Below are positions 26,408 to 37,065 of a DNA stretch of 64,000 nucleotides, in pieces. The DNA lies in the NCBI GenBank assembly GCA_021404525.1, contig JAAWWE010000008.1, positions 152,999 through 216,998 on the forward strand. Reading direction: 5' to 3'. The notes under the pieces were generated by a model, which was given only the letters and a program-made list of their open reading frames with translations, had not been told where the DNA came from and did no database searches. The DNA is from Rhodobiaceae bacterium (GTDB taxonomy: Bacteria; Pseudomonadota; Alphaproteobacteria; Parvibaculales; Parvibaculaceae). Every line of letters begins with the position of its first letter. The first letter of the stretch is position 1. The position numbers and the translations under genes were made by a program.

Positions 26408-26483
26408 TGGTGGGCCGTGTAGGATTCGAACCTACGACCTAGTGATTAAGAGTCACCCGCTCTACCAACTGAGCTAACGGCCC
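26408..26483 (-). tRNA. tRNA-Lys (anticodon CTT)
   Basis: Read on the minus strand, the acceptor GGGCCGT pairs with ACGGCCC, followed by discriminator A and an encoded CCA. The D arm is GCTCAGTTGGTAGAGC, the anticodon loop is CTCTTAA (CTT at the centre) and the T arm holds GGTTCGAATCC. The 3' end points left, toward the accessory region. Confidence 0.96.
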
Positions 26484-26598
26484 CACCGCAGACAGGACAG
26501 CCCCCGTCTGGATAGAGGCCGTGTTATAGGCGAGCGGCCACTCACTAGCAAGCCTTTGAAATAGAAAGAAATTCGACGCGAATAGGCGCATTAGAGCC

Positions 26599-27027
26599 TC
26601 ACTCAGCCTCGTCCAACACCGCCATATGGGTCACCGCCCAACCATAAGACCGCAAGCGCCAGCTGTCAGATTCTCTGACCAGCAAGAAGGCCCAGCCGCC
26701 CTCTTCATAAAACGGTGTGCCCTGCACCAGACCTCGCCAACTCGTCGGCAGGGTAAAAAACGCCTGTTCGCCTGTCACAGAGAAGTCCTGCGGGTCCCCG
26801 AATTTGGGGCGAAGATTTTCAAGATGCTCTGCGTGGGCACGCATGGCCACTTTCCAGCGGTCCACCGCATCCGCACCCTCAAAAAGGTAGGGCGCGAAGT
26901 TCTCGACAATCGTCACAGCTTGATCCGAGAAGATATTCTCTAGAGAACGTTCATCACCACCGGCAATAAACCGCGCGATAGCTTGCGGCACCGCCATCAT
27001 GGCGTCGTCGGGAACCTCAAGCTCCAT
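26599..27027 (-). CDS. NTF2/SnoaL-like small protein after rodA
   Basis: 142 residues from ATG 27027, nine bases after the rodA stop. The compact alpha/beta pattern (a helix AIARFIAGGDERSLENIF, then strands ending WAFLLVRESDSWRLRSYGW) resembles the NTF2-like/SnoaL fold. No catalytic residue can be named. The close spacing implies it is the last gene of the elongation operon, although its role in cell shape is unknown. Confidence 0.6.
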   Translation of the reverse strand: MELEVPDDAMMAVPQAIARFIAGGDERSLENIFSDQAVTIVENFAPYLFEGADAVDRWKVAMRAHAEHLENLRPKFGDPQDFSVTGEQAFFTLPTSWRGLVQGTPFYEEGGWAFLLVRESDSWRLRSYGWAVTHMAVLDEAE

Positions 27028-27036
27028 CAACGCCCC

Positions 27037-28188
27037 TTACCAAAACGCGCCAGGATTACGGGTGATCTCATAGTTCCGATGAATATAGACACTCATCAGA
27101 AAGCCGAAACCCAGCATCAAAGTGAGCATAGCGGTCCCCCCATAGGACACCAGCGGCAGCGGCACACCCACCACAGGCACCAGCCCCATCACCATGGCTG
27201 TATTGATGAAGATATAGAGGAAGAAATTCACCGTGATACCAATGGCGAGCAAGCGGCCAAACTGGTTACGGGTTTGTAGCCCGACGGTGAGGCCAAACAT
27301 CAACACCATCACATACAAGCCAAGCAGTGTAAGCCCGCCAACAAGACCCAGTTCTTCCGCGAGCATCGTGAAGATAAAGTCCGTGTGTTTCTCAGGCAGA
27401 AAATTCAAGTGGGACTGTGTCCCTTCCATAAACCCTTTGCCAAAAACGCCGCCAGACCCAAGCGCAATCTTTGACTGAAGGATGTGGTACCCCGATCCAA
27501 GCGGATCACTTTCAGGGTCGAGAAATGTAAGAACACGCTGCTTCTGGTAGTCGCGCAACATTCCCCAGGCGACGGGGATCGCGCCCACCACCGCCAGCCC
27601 GCCAACAATGAAGTAGCGCCAGGCAAGCCCCGCCATAAACAAAAGCACAACGCCCACAACCGCGATAAGGACCGCCGTTCCGAGGTCTGGCTGGCGAAGG
27701 GTGAGATAGAATGGCGCCGCGATCATCAGTGCAGGCACGATGAGAAAGCGAAGACGAGAAACCTGATCCAGCGTCAGGCCGTGAAAGTAGCGGGCCAGTG
27801 CCAGGATCAAGGTGATCTTCATCAGTTCCGATGGTTGCAACTGAATAAACCCAAGATCAATCCACCGCTGTGCGCCCATCCCGCGAAAGCCGATAAACTC
27901 AACGCCCACAAGCAGAGCAAGCGCCACGCCATAGGCTGGATAGGCGAGGTTCATCCAAACACGAATATCAATAAACGCAACGACGAACAGAACACAGACA
28001 CCAATGCCAAAGCGCACCGCCTGTCGGGACGCCCATGGATCAAAATTTCCATCTGCGACCGAATAGAGCATCGCAAAGCCCATCGCAGCGATCGCGAATA
28101 TGAGAAGGAGGAAACCCCAATTGAATTCAAAGAACTTGTCTTTGAGACTCATTTCCCGGCCGCTTGCGTTCAGAAATGCATCAACCAT
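27037..28188 (-). CDS. rodA: rod-shape peptidoglycan polymerase RodA
   Basis: SEDS-family glycosyltransferase that polymerises lipid II with PBP2 in the elongasome. It has 383 residues and about ten transmembrane helices. Family motifs include MGAQRWIDLGFIQLQPSE, the catalytic-loop region EKHTDFIFTMLAEELGL and the terminal PLVSYGGTAML. The ATG at 28188 follows GGAAGGA by 7 bp and lies 3 bp after the mrdA stop, so it is coupled to its transpeptidase partner. Confidence 0.95.
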   Translation of the reverse strand: MVDAFLNASGREMSLKDKFFEFNWGFLLLIFAIAAMGFAMLYSVADGNFDPWASRQAVRFGIGVCVLFVVAFIDIRVWMNLAYPAYGVALALLVGVEFIGFRGMGAQRWIDLGFIQLQPSELMKITLILALARYFHGLTLDQVSRLRFLIVPALMIAAPFYLTLRQPDLGTAVLIAVVGVVLLFMAGLAWRYFIVGGLAVVGAIPVAWGMLRDYQKQRVLTFLDPESDPLGSGYHILQSKIALGSGGVFGKGFMEGTQSHLNFLPEKHTDFIFTMLAEELGLVGGLTLLGLYVMVLMFGLTVGLQTRNQFGRLLAIGITVNFFLYIFINTAMVMGLVPVVGVPLPLVSYGGTAMLTLMLGFGFLMSVYIHRNYEITRNPGAFW

Positions 28189-28191
28189 GCT

Positions 28192-30084
28192 CTATCCTTC
28201 CCGCAAGTCAGGGTTTTGAGGGGCCGCTGGTCCTTGAGGGCCCTGCGCCAAACGGTTGGCTGGGTCACGCTCCAAAACCACCTTCATAATGTCCCTCGCG
28301 ACAGGAGCCGCTGTCCGACTGCCACTCGCACCATGCTCCACTACCACCGACACCGCATATCTGGGGTCTTGAACCGGCGCAAAAGCAACGAAGAGAGCGT
28401 GTTCGCGCTGCTTCCACTCCAGCTCTTCGTTGGTGAGAACGCCGGATTCTCTTTCTTCTCGACTGATACGCCTGACCTGCGCAGACCCTGTCTTTCCAGC
28501 GAGCTGCATGCCGGGCTCTGTGATCCGCGATCGATAGGCAGTTCCACCGGGAACATTTGACACCATATTCATGCCATCGCGAGCAACGGCCAGAGCCGCA
28601 TCTGAAACGCCCATGGACGGCGCTGGAGGTAAATCCATCGTCTCTTCGCCGACAGAGCGCACCAACCGTGGTTTCACGGCACGGCCACCGTTGGCGAGGC
28701 GGGATGTCATCACTGCAAGCTGGAGAGGTGTCGCAAGCAGATAGCCCTGCCCGACACCCGCAATGAGTGTCTCGCCCTGTTGCCACGGCGCACCTGTTGT
28801 CGCGCGCTTCCACCCTCGGCTCGGAACAAGACCCGATTTCTCGCCCGGAACTTCATATCCATAGGACTCGCCCAACCCAAATCGGTGGGCCATTTCATTA
28901 ATCCGATCAATGCCCAGGCGTTTGGCCGCCTCGTAAAAATAAGTATTGCAGGAATGCATGATGGCTTGCCGCATATCGACATTCCCATGCCCGCGGCGCT
29001 TCCAGCAGTGGAACTCATGATTGCCGAGCGTGGTTTTGCCTGTGCAGCGGATCCGTTCGTTCGGCCGCATCACTTTGTGCTCGACTGCTGCTGCGGCAAC
29101 GATCATCTTGAAGGTTGACCCTGGCGGATACTGACCGGCAATGGTTTTGTTGACCAATGGCTTGTAGGGATTTTCAATCAACCCATCCCAGGTTGCCTGG
29201 CTGAGCCCCACATTAAAGTCGTTCGGATCATAGGCAGGTGTTGATACACTGGCGAGCACGTCGCCGGTGTGAATATCCATAACCACAGCCGCAGCGGCTT
29301 CGCCAGCAAGGCGTTCCGTCGCATATTTTTGTAAATCCATATCGAGGGTCAGAACAACCTTCGACCCAGGCGTTCCCGGATCTTTAGAGAGTTCCCGGAT
29401 CACCCGGCCATAGGCGTTGACTTCAACATGGCTCGCGCCTGCAGCGCCACGCAGTTCACGATCAAGGCGCCGTTCCAAACCACTCTTGCCAATCCGGAAG
29501 CCTGGCAACTTCAATAGCGGGTCTTCGTCATCAAGATCTTTTTCGGACACCGCGGCCACATACCCGACAACATGCGCCAGCGCAGGGCCATGGGGATAGT
29601 GACGTGTTTCCCCCACATCCGGTTCAATACCTGGCAGGTCCGGTTCGTGAATATTGACTTGAGCGAACTGCTCCCAGGAAAGATTTTCCGAGACGGTGAT
29701 GGGAAGAAATGCCGGCGAGCGCCGCGCATCCCGAAGCACACGCTTCCATTGTGTCTCCGACAGGGGGACAACGCGATTGAGCTTGGTCAGTGTCGCTTCA
29801 ATATCCGGCGTTTGTTCAGGAATGAGGAGGACGCGGAAATTCTGCCGGTTAGAGGCCAGCACTTTCCCAAAACGATCCAAAATTTCACCACGAAGCGGCG
29901 CCAGCAACCGCATGTTCACGCGGTTTTCCTCCGCCAACATTTGGTATTCAGAGCTCTTGAGAACCTGCAGATAATACATGCGGCTTGCCAACCCGCCGAA
30001 CACGAGCAGCTGCGCACCGCCAAGAATGGCCGCGCGCCGCGAGAAGGTTTTGAACCTCACATTATCCGTGCCGTCGGTCAGCAT
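28192..30084 (-). CDS. mrdA: penicillin-binding protein 2 (elongation transpeptidase)
   Basis: Cross-links peptidoglycan in the side wall; 630 residues from ATG 30084, 7 bp after the mreD stop (longer upstream frames run into mreD). There is an N-terminal cytoplasmic tail and a membrane anchor (RRAAILGGAQLLVFGGLA), then a dimerisation domain with RGEILDRFGKVLASN. The transpeptidase has the three active-site motifs STFK, SCN (in HSCNTYFY) and KTG (in LAGKTGSAQ). The C-terminal tail is Pro/Gln-rich. Confidence 0.95.
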   Translation of the reverse strand: MLTDGTDNVRFKTFSRRAAILGGAQLLVFGGLASRMYYLQVLKSSEYQMLAEENRVNMRLLAPLRGEILDRFGKVLASNRQNFRVLLIPEQTPDIEATLTKLNRVVPLSETQWKRVLRDARRSPAFLPITVSENLSWEQFAQVNIHEPDLPGIEPDVGETRHYPHGPALAHVVGYVAAVSEKDLDDEDPLLKLPGFRIGKSGLERRLDRELRGAAGASHVEVNAYGRVIRELSKDPGTPGSKVVLTLDMDLQKYATERLAGEAAAAVVMDIHTGDVLASVSTPAYDPNDFNVGLSQATWDGLIENPYKPLVNKTIAGQYPPGSTFKMIVAAAAVEHKVMRPNERIRCTGKTTLGNHEFHCWKRRGHGNVDMRQAIMHSCNTYFYEAAKRLGIDRINEMAHRFGLGESYGYEVPGEKSGLVPSRGWKRATTGAPWQQGETLIAGVGQGYLLATPLQLAVMTSRLANGGRAVKPRLVRSVGEETMDLPPAPSMGVSDAALAVARDGMNMVSNVPGGTAYRSRITEPGMQLAGKTGSAQVRRISREERESGVLTNEELEWKQREHALFVAFAPVQDPRYAVSVVVEHGASGSRTAAPVARDIMKVVLERDPANRLAQGPQGPAAPQNPDLREG

Positions 30085-30091
30085 GGATCCC

Positions 30092-30622
30092 CTAACCCTG
30101 TACCAAGAGCCGCTGGAGCAGCTGTTCAAAAAGTTTAGCAAATAGAGGGAAAAGCGCCACCGTCGCGGCCATCTGGACGAGCACGGGTGCTGGCGACAAC
30201 ACCTGACCAAAATAGAGAGAGGCCAGGACCCAGCCCAGGAACCCCGCAATCACCGAAGACACAAGGAAACCCAGCCAAAACAAGCTAAACGTACGTCCAA
30301 TCATTAACTGCCGTTGAGAGAGGACAAGGCCGAAAATAATAAGGTAAACGAGCGCCCATAGGCCCAATGGGCCGGCAGATAGCAGGTCGTAGAAGAGCCC
30401 GATGGCAAAAACACCATAGGGTGGAAACACATCAGGTCTCTGCACCGCCCAATAGTAAACCGCAATCAAGCCAAAGGCGGGCGCGATTTCGACCCCGAAA
30501 ATCCGGGAGAACGGCACAAAGCTCAACAACATGCAAAGAAAGCCCGCCAGGAACGGAAGAACAAGAAGCGCGATCTTTCCAGCACGTCCTACCGAAGAAG
30601 GGGTAATCGGTTCGAAGCTCAT
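30092..30622 (-). CDS. mreD: rod-shape protein MreD
   Basis: Integral membrane component of the Mre complex, 176 residues with five or six hydrophobic helices (for example ALLVLPFLAGFLCMLLSFVPF). Sequence conservation is low, as is usual for MreD, but the VFPPYGVFAIGLFYDLLSAGPLG loop is typical. Its ATG overlaps the mreC stop (ATGA). Confidence 0.9.
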   Translation of the reverse strand: MSFEPITPSSVGRAGKIALLVLPFLAGFLCMLLSFVPFSRIFGVEIAPAFGLIAVYYWAVQRPDVFPPYGVFAIGLFYDLLSAGPLGLWALVYLIIFGLVLSQRQLMIGRTFSLFWLGFLVSSVIAGFLGWVLASLYFGQVLSPAPVLVQMAATVALFPLFAKLFEQLLQRLLVQG

Positions 30623-31557
30623 GTCCCCCCCTCCGCAACTGGTGTGGCGGCCGGCGCAGAGGCGGACGGTGTTTCAGCGTCGCTTTCAGACTCGACCGGT
30701 TGCAGTGCTGTGGGGGCGTCCTGGTTATCAATTTCCCGTGGGAACTCATATTGAAGCACCCTAATCATATCGAGACGGGACCGGTCAGAGAATGTCTGCA
30801 CCCGCAGGAAACCATCATCCGTTTCAACAAGCGTCCCAATGGGAAGGCCGGGTGGAAGCAACCCTCCGTCTCCCGATGTCACTACCCGATCGCCAGCGGA
30901 AACCGGCGCAAGCGCGGGTAGAAACTCAAGCCGGGGCCAGACACTATTGTCACCCGCCAATACAGCACGTGTCTGCGAGGGCTCGACCACAACCGGCACT
31001 CGACTATTAAGGTCTGTCAGGAGAAGAATACGGCTGGCCTCTGCGCCCGTAGCAACAATGCGACCAATCAGACCATCTGAGTCGATAACCGCCTGGCCGC
31101 TCTCCACCCCCTGGCTTGAACCAACGTTGGCGATGATAGTCTCAACAAACGGTCCGCCGCTGTCACCAACCACGCGACCCGTTACATAGCTAATACTGGG
31201 ATCCACCTGAACGTTGAGCAGCGCTTCGAAACGAGCGACCTTTGCTTCAAGTTTGAGCGCGGCCTCTTTCCAGGCAAGCAAACGAGCATTCTCCTCCCGA
31301 AGGCGCTCATTTTCATCAAAGACGTATGCGTATTGATCCGTGCTTTCGACGATCCGGCGCGCAGCAGAAACAGGACGAGACGCCAGTTCCAGGAGCGGAG
31401 CTGCCAAGTCGGTGACCACCTGGCGCGCCCGATCAACGACATAGGTCTCCGCCCGGCCGAGCAGCAGGAGCGCCGCGGCAAGGGTCACCATAAAGATCAA
31501 GGATACCCGTCCGGAGACATCTCGGATAGGAAGCGCAGGTCTGTTTGTCTGATCCAT
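30619..31557 (-). CDS. mreC: rod-shape protein MreC
   Basis: Periplasmic scaffold linking MreB to PBP2 and RodA; 312 residues from ATG 31557. One N-terminal transmembrane helix (SLIFMVTLAAALLLLGRAE) is followed by a coiled coil about residues 65-105 (ENERLREENARLLAWKEAA) and the beta-barrel pair (VVGDSGGPFVETIIANVGSS, GLIGRIVATGAEASRILLLT). The acidic Pro/Ala tail is probably disordered. Confidence 0.93.
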   Translation of the reverse strand: MDQTNRPALPIRDVSGRVSLIFMVTLAAALLLLGRAETYVVDRARQVVTDLAAPLLELASRPVSAARRIVESTDQYAYVFDENERLREENARLLAWKEAALKLEAKVARFEALLNVQVDPSISYVTGRVVGDSGGPFVETIIANVGSSQGVESGQAVIDSDGLIGRIVATGAEASRILLLTDLNSRVPVVVEPSQTRAVLAGDNSVWPRLEFLPALAPVSAGDRVVTSGDGGLLPPGLPIGTLVETDDGFLRVQTFSDRSRLDMIRVLQYEFPREIDNQDAPTALQPVESESDAETPSASAPAATPVAEGGT

Positions 31558-31600
31558 CACAGATCAACGCCCCGCATGGGGCTCCCATATCCAGATCGGC

Positions 31601-32647
<1,047 letters not shown>

Positions 32648-32780
32648 TTATCTCGTCCGTTCTGGTTGCACAGGCACACCCGCAAGCGTGGGGGTGGCCG
32701 CAAAGCCCCTCAATTACCAATGAAGTGTCACCAAACATGGTGGCCAAATGGTTAATAGCGCCAAAAAGGCGGCATAAAAA

Positions 32781-32811
32781 GGGCGATGAGGCCATATCTG
32801 GCCTGATGCCC
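32781..32811 (-). terminator. intrinsic terminator after leuA
   Basis: An imperfect stem GGGC.AT.AGGCC / GGCCT.AT.GCCC with loop ATATCT is followed on the minus strand by TTTTT, 25 bp past the leuA stop. It separates leuA from mreB. A T-run on the other side means it could act both ways. Confidence 0.7.
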
Positions 32812-32835
32812 CTGCTTTTTTTACCAATATGGAGG

Positions 32836-34401
32836 TCAGGAAGCCTGAAGAGCTTCCGGCGCCGACTTCCGACGTTTCACAATGAGCTTGTTAAGCGCAC
32901 TGACATAGGCCCTGGCAGACGCCACAAGCGTGTCCGTTTCCGCTCCGCGCCCCGTAACGGTCTTCCCATCTTCTTCCAGGCGAACGCTGACTTCAGCCTG
33001 TGCATCTGTCCCTTCAGTGACCGCATGCACCTGGTAAAGCTGCAGGTGCGCTTCATGAGGAAAAAGCTCCCCAATGGCATTAAAGGTCGCATCAACCGGC
33101 CCGTCGCCCGTGGCGACAACGGTCTTTTCTTCACCAGAGATATCCAGAGTAAGCGTTGCTTCCTGTGGCCCCTCGGTGCCGCAAACGATCTTAAGCGCAA
33201 CCACCTTCAAGACACCTTCGCCGGCCGCCATCTCATCATCAACAAGCGCGACAATGTCGTCGTCAAACACGTGCTTCTTCTTGTCAGCGAGGTCTTTGAA
33301 ACGACGGAATGCATCTTCAACGGCGTTCTGCCCCAGATCATATCCAAGCTCTTCGAGCTTTTTCCGAAAAGCGTGCCGCCCGGAATGCTTGCCCATGACC
33401 AAAGAAGATTTGGAAATACCCACACTCTCCGGTGTCATGATTTCGTAGGTCTGAGTGTTCTTCAACATGCCGTCCTGGTGAATGCCGCTCTCATGAGCAA
33501 ATGCATTCTGACCAACAATGGCTTTGTTATATTGCACTGGGAAAGCTGTGACAGACGACACAAGCTTCGACGCCCGTGCAATCATTTCGCTGTCAATTCC
33601 CGTATCAAATGGCATGGCATCACCGCGAACTTTGAGCGCCATGACAATTTCTTCAAGCGCCGCATTGCCCGCCCGCTCGCCGATTCCGTTGATTGTGCAC
33701 TCAATCTGGCGTGCGCCATTGGCAACACCGGCGAGCGAATTTGCCACAGCAAGTCCCAGATCATTGTGACAATGGGTCGAGATCACCGCCTTGTCGATAT
33801 TGGGCACCCGTTCCTTCAGCATGGCAATGAGAGCGCCATACTCTTCCGGCACAGAATAGCCAACCGTATCTGGAATATTGATCGTCGTGGCACCCGCCTT
33901 GATCGCCGCTTCGACGCAGGCACACAAATAGTCGTGTTCCGTACGCGTCGCATCTTCCGGCGACCATTCCACATTGTCGGTCCAGTTGCGGGCCCGCGTC
34001 ACACTGGAGATCACCGCGTCCAGCACATCTTCTGGTTCCATCTGAAGCTTGTGCTTCATGTGAACGGGGCTTGTGGAAATAAACGTGTGAATACGACCTT
34101 GCTTGGCATCGCGCAGTGCTTCACCTGCCCGGTCGATATCTTTCTCCCCTGCCCGAGCAAGGCCGCAGACCACGGCATTTTTCACAACACGCGCCACTTC
34201 CTGCACGGACTCAAAGTCACCGTTGGAAGCAATGGGGAAACCCGCCTCAATCACATCGACGCCCATCTCATCCAGAAGCTCGGCAACCTGCAGCTTTTCT
34301 TCCAATGTCATGGAAGCGCCGGGAGACTGCTCACCATCGCGAAGCGTCGTATCAAAAATCAATACGCGATTGGCAGATTGGTCGGTCTGAGATTGGCTCA
34401 T
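32836..34401 (-). CDS. leuA: 2-isopropylmalate synthase
   Basis: First committed step of leucine synthesis: condenses acetyl-CoA with 2-oxoisovalerate. 521 residues. The catalytic TIM barrel has TTLRDGEQSPGASM and the metal-binding HCHNDLGLAVANS. A subdomain follows, then the C-terminal allosteric LeuA dimer domain from about residue 390 (leucine feedback), with GDGPVDATFNAI and YQVHAVTEGTDAQAEV. AAGGA lies before the ATG. It is a single-gene unit with its own terminator. Confidence 0.95.
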   Translation of the reverse strand: MSQSQTDQSANRVLIFDTTLRDGEQSPGASMTLEEKLQVAELLDEMGVDVIEAGFPIASNGDFESVQEVARVVKNAVVCGLARAGEKDIDRAGEALRDAKQGRIHTFISTSPVHMKHKLQMEPEDVLDAVISSVTRARNWTDNVEWSPEDATRTEHDYLCACVEAAIKAGATTINIPDTVGYSVPEEYGALIAMLKERVPNIDKAVISTHCHNDLGLAVANSLAGVANGARQIECTINGIGERAGNAALEEIVMALKVRGDAMPFDTGIDSEMIARASKLVSSVTAFPVQYNKAIVGQNAFAHESGIHQDGMLKNTQTYEIMTPESVGISKSSLVMGKHSGRHAFRKKLEELGYDLGQNAVEDAFRRFKDLADKKKHVFDDDIVALVDDEMAAGEGVLKVVALKIVCGTEGPQEATLTLDISGEEKTVVATGDGPVDATFNAIGELFPHEAHLQLYQVHAVTEGTDAQAEVSVRLEEDGKTVTGRGAETDTLVASARAYVSALNKLIVKRRKSAPEALQAS

Positions 34402-34621
34402 CGGTCTCGTCCTTCTACGAGCATTTCCAGGTGAGTGGGCTTAAGTCTCACTGTCCGAAAATGCAGCCTACTAGACAGCCCAGAGGCACCGGAAAGAATC
34501 ACTTCTCAGGCAACGATAGGAAGTGCCTGTTTAACGATCTGTTAAACATGACGCATCGGGCTGTGTTTGGCAGTTTTAGGCCGATGAACGAAGCCACGCA
34601 ACGGTTTTGGTCGCTCGAGAA

Positions 34622-35569
34622 TCAGCTGCTGGGCGCATGCTCTGTGATTGTGCGCAGTTCTCCAGACAGGGCCCCTTTTGCCGCTTTGATGGCATCCACG
34701 GCAAAATCCATTACGGCGCGCACATGGGCCATCTGGGCAAGATCATTCCGGGCCATGAGCCAGAGTTCGAACGACCCAAGCTGGTCAGGTCCAATAACAC
34801 GCTCCAAATCAGGGTCATGGTCTCCTAGAATGCAAGGTAATGCTGCAAGGCCCAAATGCCCTCGCGCGGCTTCCGCGCGCGCAATGGCACTCGAAGAGCG
34901 CAAGGCTGTATCGCAAGCCTTCTCTGCGCGAGACAGCCACCAGATCGGCCCAAGCGGGCTTTCCGTGTGAGGGAACCCAATCAGCTGGTGTCCTTTAAGA
35001 CCCGCCATATCCGAAGGTTTGCTGTGATTGGAGAGATAGTCCGGCGTTGCATAAAGCCCATACGCCATCTCCCCTACCTTGCGCATCAGCATATCACCCT
35101 GGGTAGGACGAGCTGCCCGAATGGCGACATCCACATCCTTCAGCGGATTCATGATCCGAGGAGCCTTGGTGGGCCCCATAAGGGTCGGGTCAGTCAAAAG
35201 CTCCATATCGAGTGCCGGATGGGATTCCCGAAAGGCTGGAAAGGCAGGCGCGATCACATATGCAGCGACAATCTCCGTGGCCGCCATCCGCACTTGGCCT
35301 TCCGAGCCAGCACCAGACGCTGCAAAGTCCCGGGCAAGCGATGAAAGCCGCTGATCTACGGGCTCTAGAGACTGCAACAAACGCTCACCAGCGGCAGTGA
35401 CTTTGTAGCCAGTCCGCTCGCGGTCAAAGAGGCGCGCATCCAGATCTTCCTCGAGCGATGCGACCCGGCGCAGCACAGTGGTCGTGTTGACGCCAAGCTG
35501 CGCAGCGGCGCCGGACAGCGACCCCGCCGCGGAAACCGCCAGAAAATATCGAAGATCATCCCAGTTCAT
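34622..35569 (-). CDS. LysR-family transcriptional regulator
   Basis: 315 residues. The N-terminal winged HTH includes MNWDDLRYFLAVSAAGSLSG and LGVNTTTVLRRVASLEEDL. Residues 90-300 form the periplasmic-binding-like effector domain (IVAAYVIAPAFPAFRESHP). It belongs to the MNWDDLR-type LysR subgroup common in alphaproteobacteria. No divergent partner is adjacent, so the target and effector cannot be guessed. The 220 bp between it and leuA hold nothing recognisable. Confidence 0.9.
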   Translation of the reverse strand: MNWDDLRYFLAVSAAGSLSGAAAQLGVNTTTVLRRVASLEEDLDARLFDRERTGYKVTAAGERLLQSLEPVDQRLSSLARDFAASGAGSEGQVRMAATEIVAAYVIAPAFPAFRESHPALDMELLTDPTLMGPTKAPRIMNPLKDVDVAIRAARPTQGDMLMRKVGEMAYGLYATPDYLSNHSKPSDMAGLKGHQLIGFPHTESPLGPIWWLSRAEKACDTALRSSSAIARAEAARGHLGLAALPCILGDHDPDLERVIGPDQLGSFELWLMARNDLAQMAHVRAVMDFAVDAIKAAKGALSGELRTITEHAPSS

Positions 35570-35663
35570 GCGCCACCGCCTTTTAACCCCCCGAAACTTA
35601 GCGGGCTTTCAGGCGGCTATCACCCTATTTTCGCAAAAATCATACTGCGAAATTGCAATAGAG

Positions 35664-35703
35664 CCTTTTCAGCAAAAGTTGCAGACTTTTGGGGTTCGAA
35701 AAG
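35664..35703. repeat. 40-bp direct repeat, copy 1
   Basis: Starts CCTTTTCAGCAAAAGTTGCA and ends GGGGTTCGAAAAG. It is identical to copy 2, with a 55-bp period. Within each copy CAAAAGT and ACTTTTG form a 7-bp stem with loop TGCAG, nested in CTTTTC/GAAAAG. It lies downstream of purT and upstream of the lysR gene. Confidence 0.9.
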
Positions 35704-35718
35704 GCGGTCGAGAGAGAA

Positions 35719-35758
35719 CCTTTTCAGCAAAAGTTGCAGACTTTTGGGGTTCGAAAAG
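35719..35758. repeat. 40-bp direct repeat, copy 2
   Basis: Identical to copy 1 over 40 bp, separated by 15 bp. It ends 26 bp from the purT stop, so the stem-loop could act as a duplicated terminator or mRNA-end structure. Only two copies exist in this window. Confidence 0.9.
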
Positions 35759-35784
35759 CGATATCAGAAAAGAACCCAGCGATT

Positions 35785-36981
35785 TCAAGGCTTTACAGGT
35801 GTCACACGATCCGCAGCAGCCTTCGCCGCTTCCCGCGCTGCGTCTGTATCCTTGCCCGGCGCCAGCGCCACACCCATCCGCCGCTTCTCATAGGCCTCTG
35901 GTTTGCCGAACAATCGGACCTCTGCATCGACGACCTGCAGCGCCTTATCTAGCCCCTCAAAGGCGATACCCTTCTCATCCATGCCGCCATAAATTACCGC
36001 AGACGCGCCCGGCTCACGGTTTTCGGTGTTGACCGGGAGCCCAAGAATAGCGCGCGCATGAAGGGCAAACTCGCTTTGCCGCTGACTGACCAGCGTCACA
36101 AGCCCCGTGTCATGTGGTCGGGGGCTCACCTCTGAGAACCAGACATCATCGCCTTTCACAAATAGCTCGACCCCAAAGAGACCGCGCCCGCCCAGGTCGC
36201 CGGTGACTTTTGCCGCGATGTCCTGAGCCCGCGCCAATGCAGCGGCACTCATCTTCTGGGGCTGCCAGCTCTCCACATAGTCACCGCTTTGCTGGATATG
36301 TCCCACCGGCGCACAGAAATTTGTTTCCACGTCGCCGCCCGCACCAATCGCTCGGACCGTGAGCAAAGTGATCTCATAATCAAAGTCCACCAGCCCTTCA
36401 ACGATCACCCGCGCCTGTTCAACGCGACCACCTGACAATGCTGTTTCCCAGGCAGCATCAATCTCATCATCACCCTTTACCAGGCTCTGGCCTTTCCCTG
36501 AGGAAGACATGACAGGCTTGATGAAACAGGGCAGACCAATTTTCTCGATCGCCGCGCGCATCTCCTCAGCGCTGGACGCAAAGGCATAGGGCGATGTTGG
36601 AAGCCCCAAGTCTTCAGCTGCAAGCTTCCGTATCCCTTCCCGGTTCATGGTGAGCTGGGTCGCGCGCGCCGTGGGGATCACTTCCGCGAGCCCCTCGCCC
36701 TCTATCTCCGCAAGCATATCTGTGGCAATCGCCTCAATTTCTGGAACAATCAGATCTGGTTTCTCTTCCACAACGAGCGCTTTCAACGCCGCGCCATCGG
36801 TCATATCGATCACATGCGCTCGGTGCGCCACCTGATGCGCCGGCGCGTTCGGGTAGCGGTCCACAGCTATCACCTCAACGCCAAAACGCTGCAGCTCAAT
36901 CACAACCTCTTTGCCAAGCTCGCCTGACCCCAGCATCATGACTTTTGTCGCAGACGGGCTGAGCGGTGTTCCGATGCGCAT
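35785..36981 (-). CDS. purT: formate-dependent GAR transformylase
   Basis: ATP-grasp enzyme of purine synthesis that makes formyl-GAR from formate, ATP and GAR without folate. 398 residues, close to the usual 392. An N-terminal Rossmann-like preATP domain ([20 protein letters not shown]) is followed by the ATP-grasp core ([14 protein letters not shown] for the phosphate loop; [27 protein letters not shown] for Mg/ATP ligands). It appears monocistronic. Confidence 0.95.
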   Translation of the reverse strand: MRIGTPLSPSATKVMMLGSGELGKEVVIELQRFGVEVIAVDRYPNAPAHQVAHRAHVIDMTDGAALKALVVEEKPDLIVPEIEAIATDMLAEIEGEGLAEVIPTARATQLTMNREGIRKLAAEDLGLPTSPYAFASSAEEMRAAIEKIGLPCFIKPVMSSSGKGQSLVKGDDEIDAAWETALSGGRVEQARVIVEGLVDFDYEITLLTVRAIGAGGDVETNFCAPVGHIQQSGDYVESWQPQKMSAAALARAQDIAAKVTGDLGGRGLFGVELFVKGDDVWFSEVSPRPHDTGLVTLVSQRQSEFALHARAILGLPVNTENREPGASAVIYGGMDEKGIAFEGLDKALQVVDAEVRLFGKPEAYEKRRMGVALAPGKDTDAAREAAKAAADRVTPVKP

Positions 36982-37065
36982 GGGGATTTCTCCAGGACTT
37001 GAAAAGTGAATGACTAGGAACGCCCTCTAAGGGCTTTTCTGCTTCTCAATTAGCAGAAAGCAGCG

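Noticed and set aside
27484..28560. 358-residue plus-strand frame across rodA and mrdA
   Set aside because: Antisense to two certain genes; composition is His/Arg/Lys-rich in the way of shadow frames and no ribosome binding site is present.
32725..34434. 569-residue open frame on the plus strand
   Set aside because: It lies wholly antisense to leuA, whose motifs are unambiguous; the translation has no known domain and is a codon-bias shadow.
35664..35758. Possible start of a CRISPR array
   Set aside because: Only two repeats, a 15-bp spacer that is too short, and no cas genes nearby.
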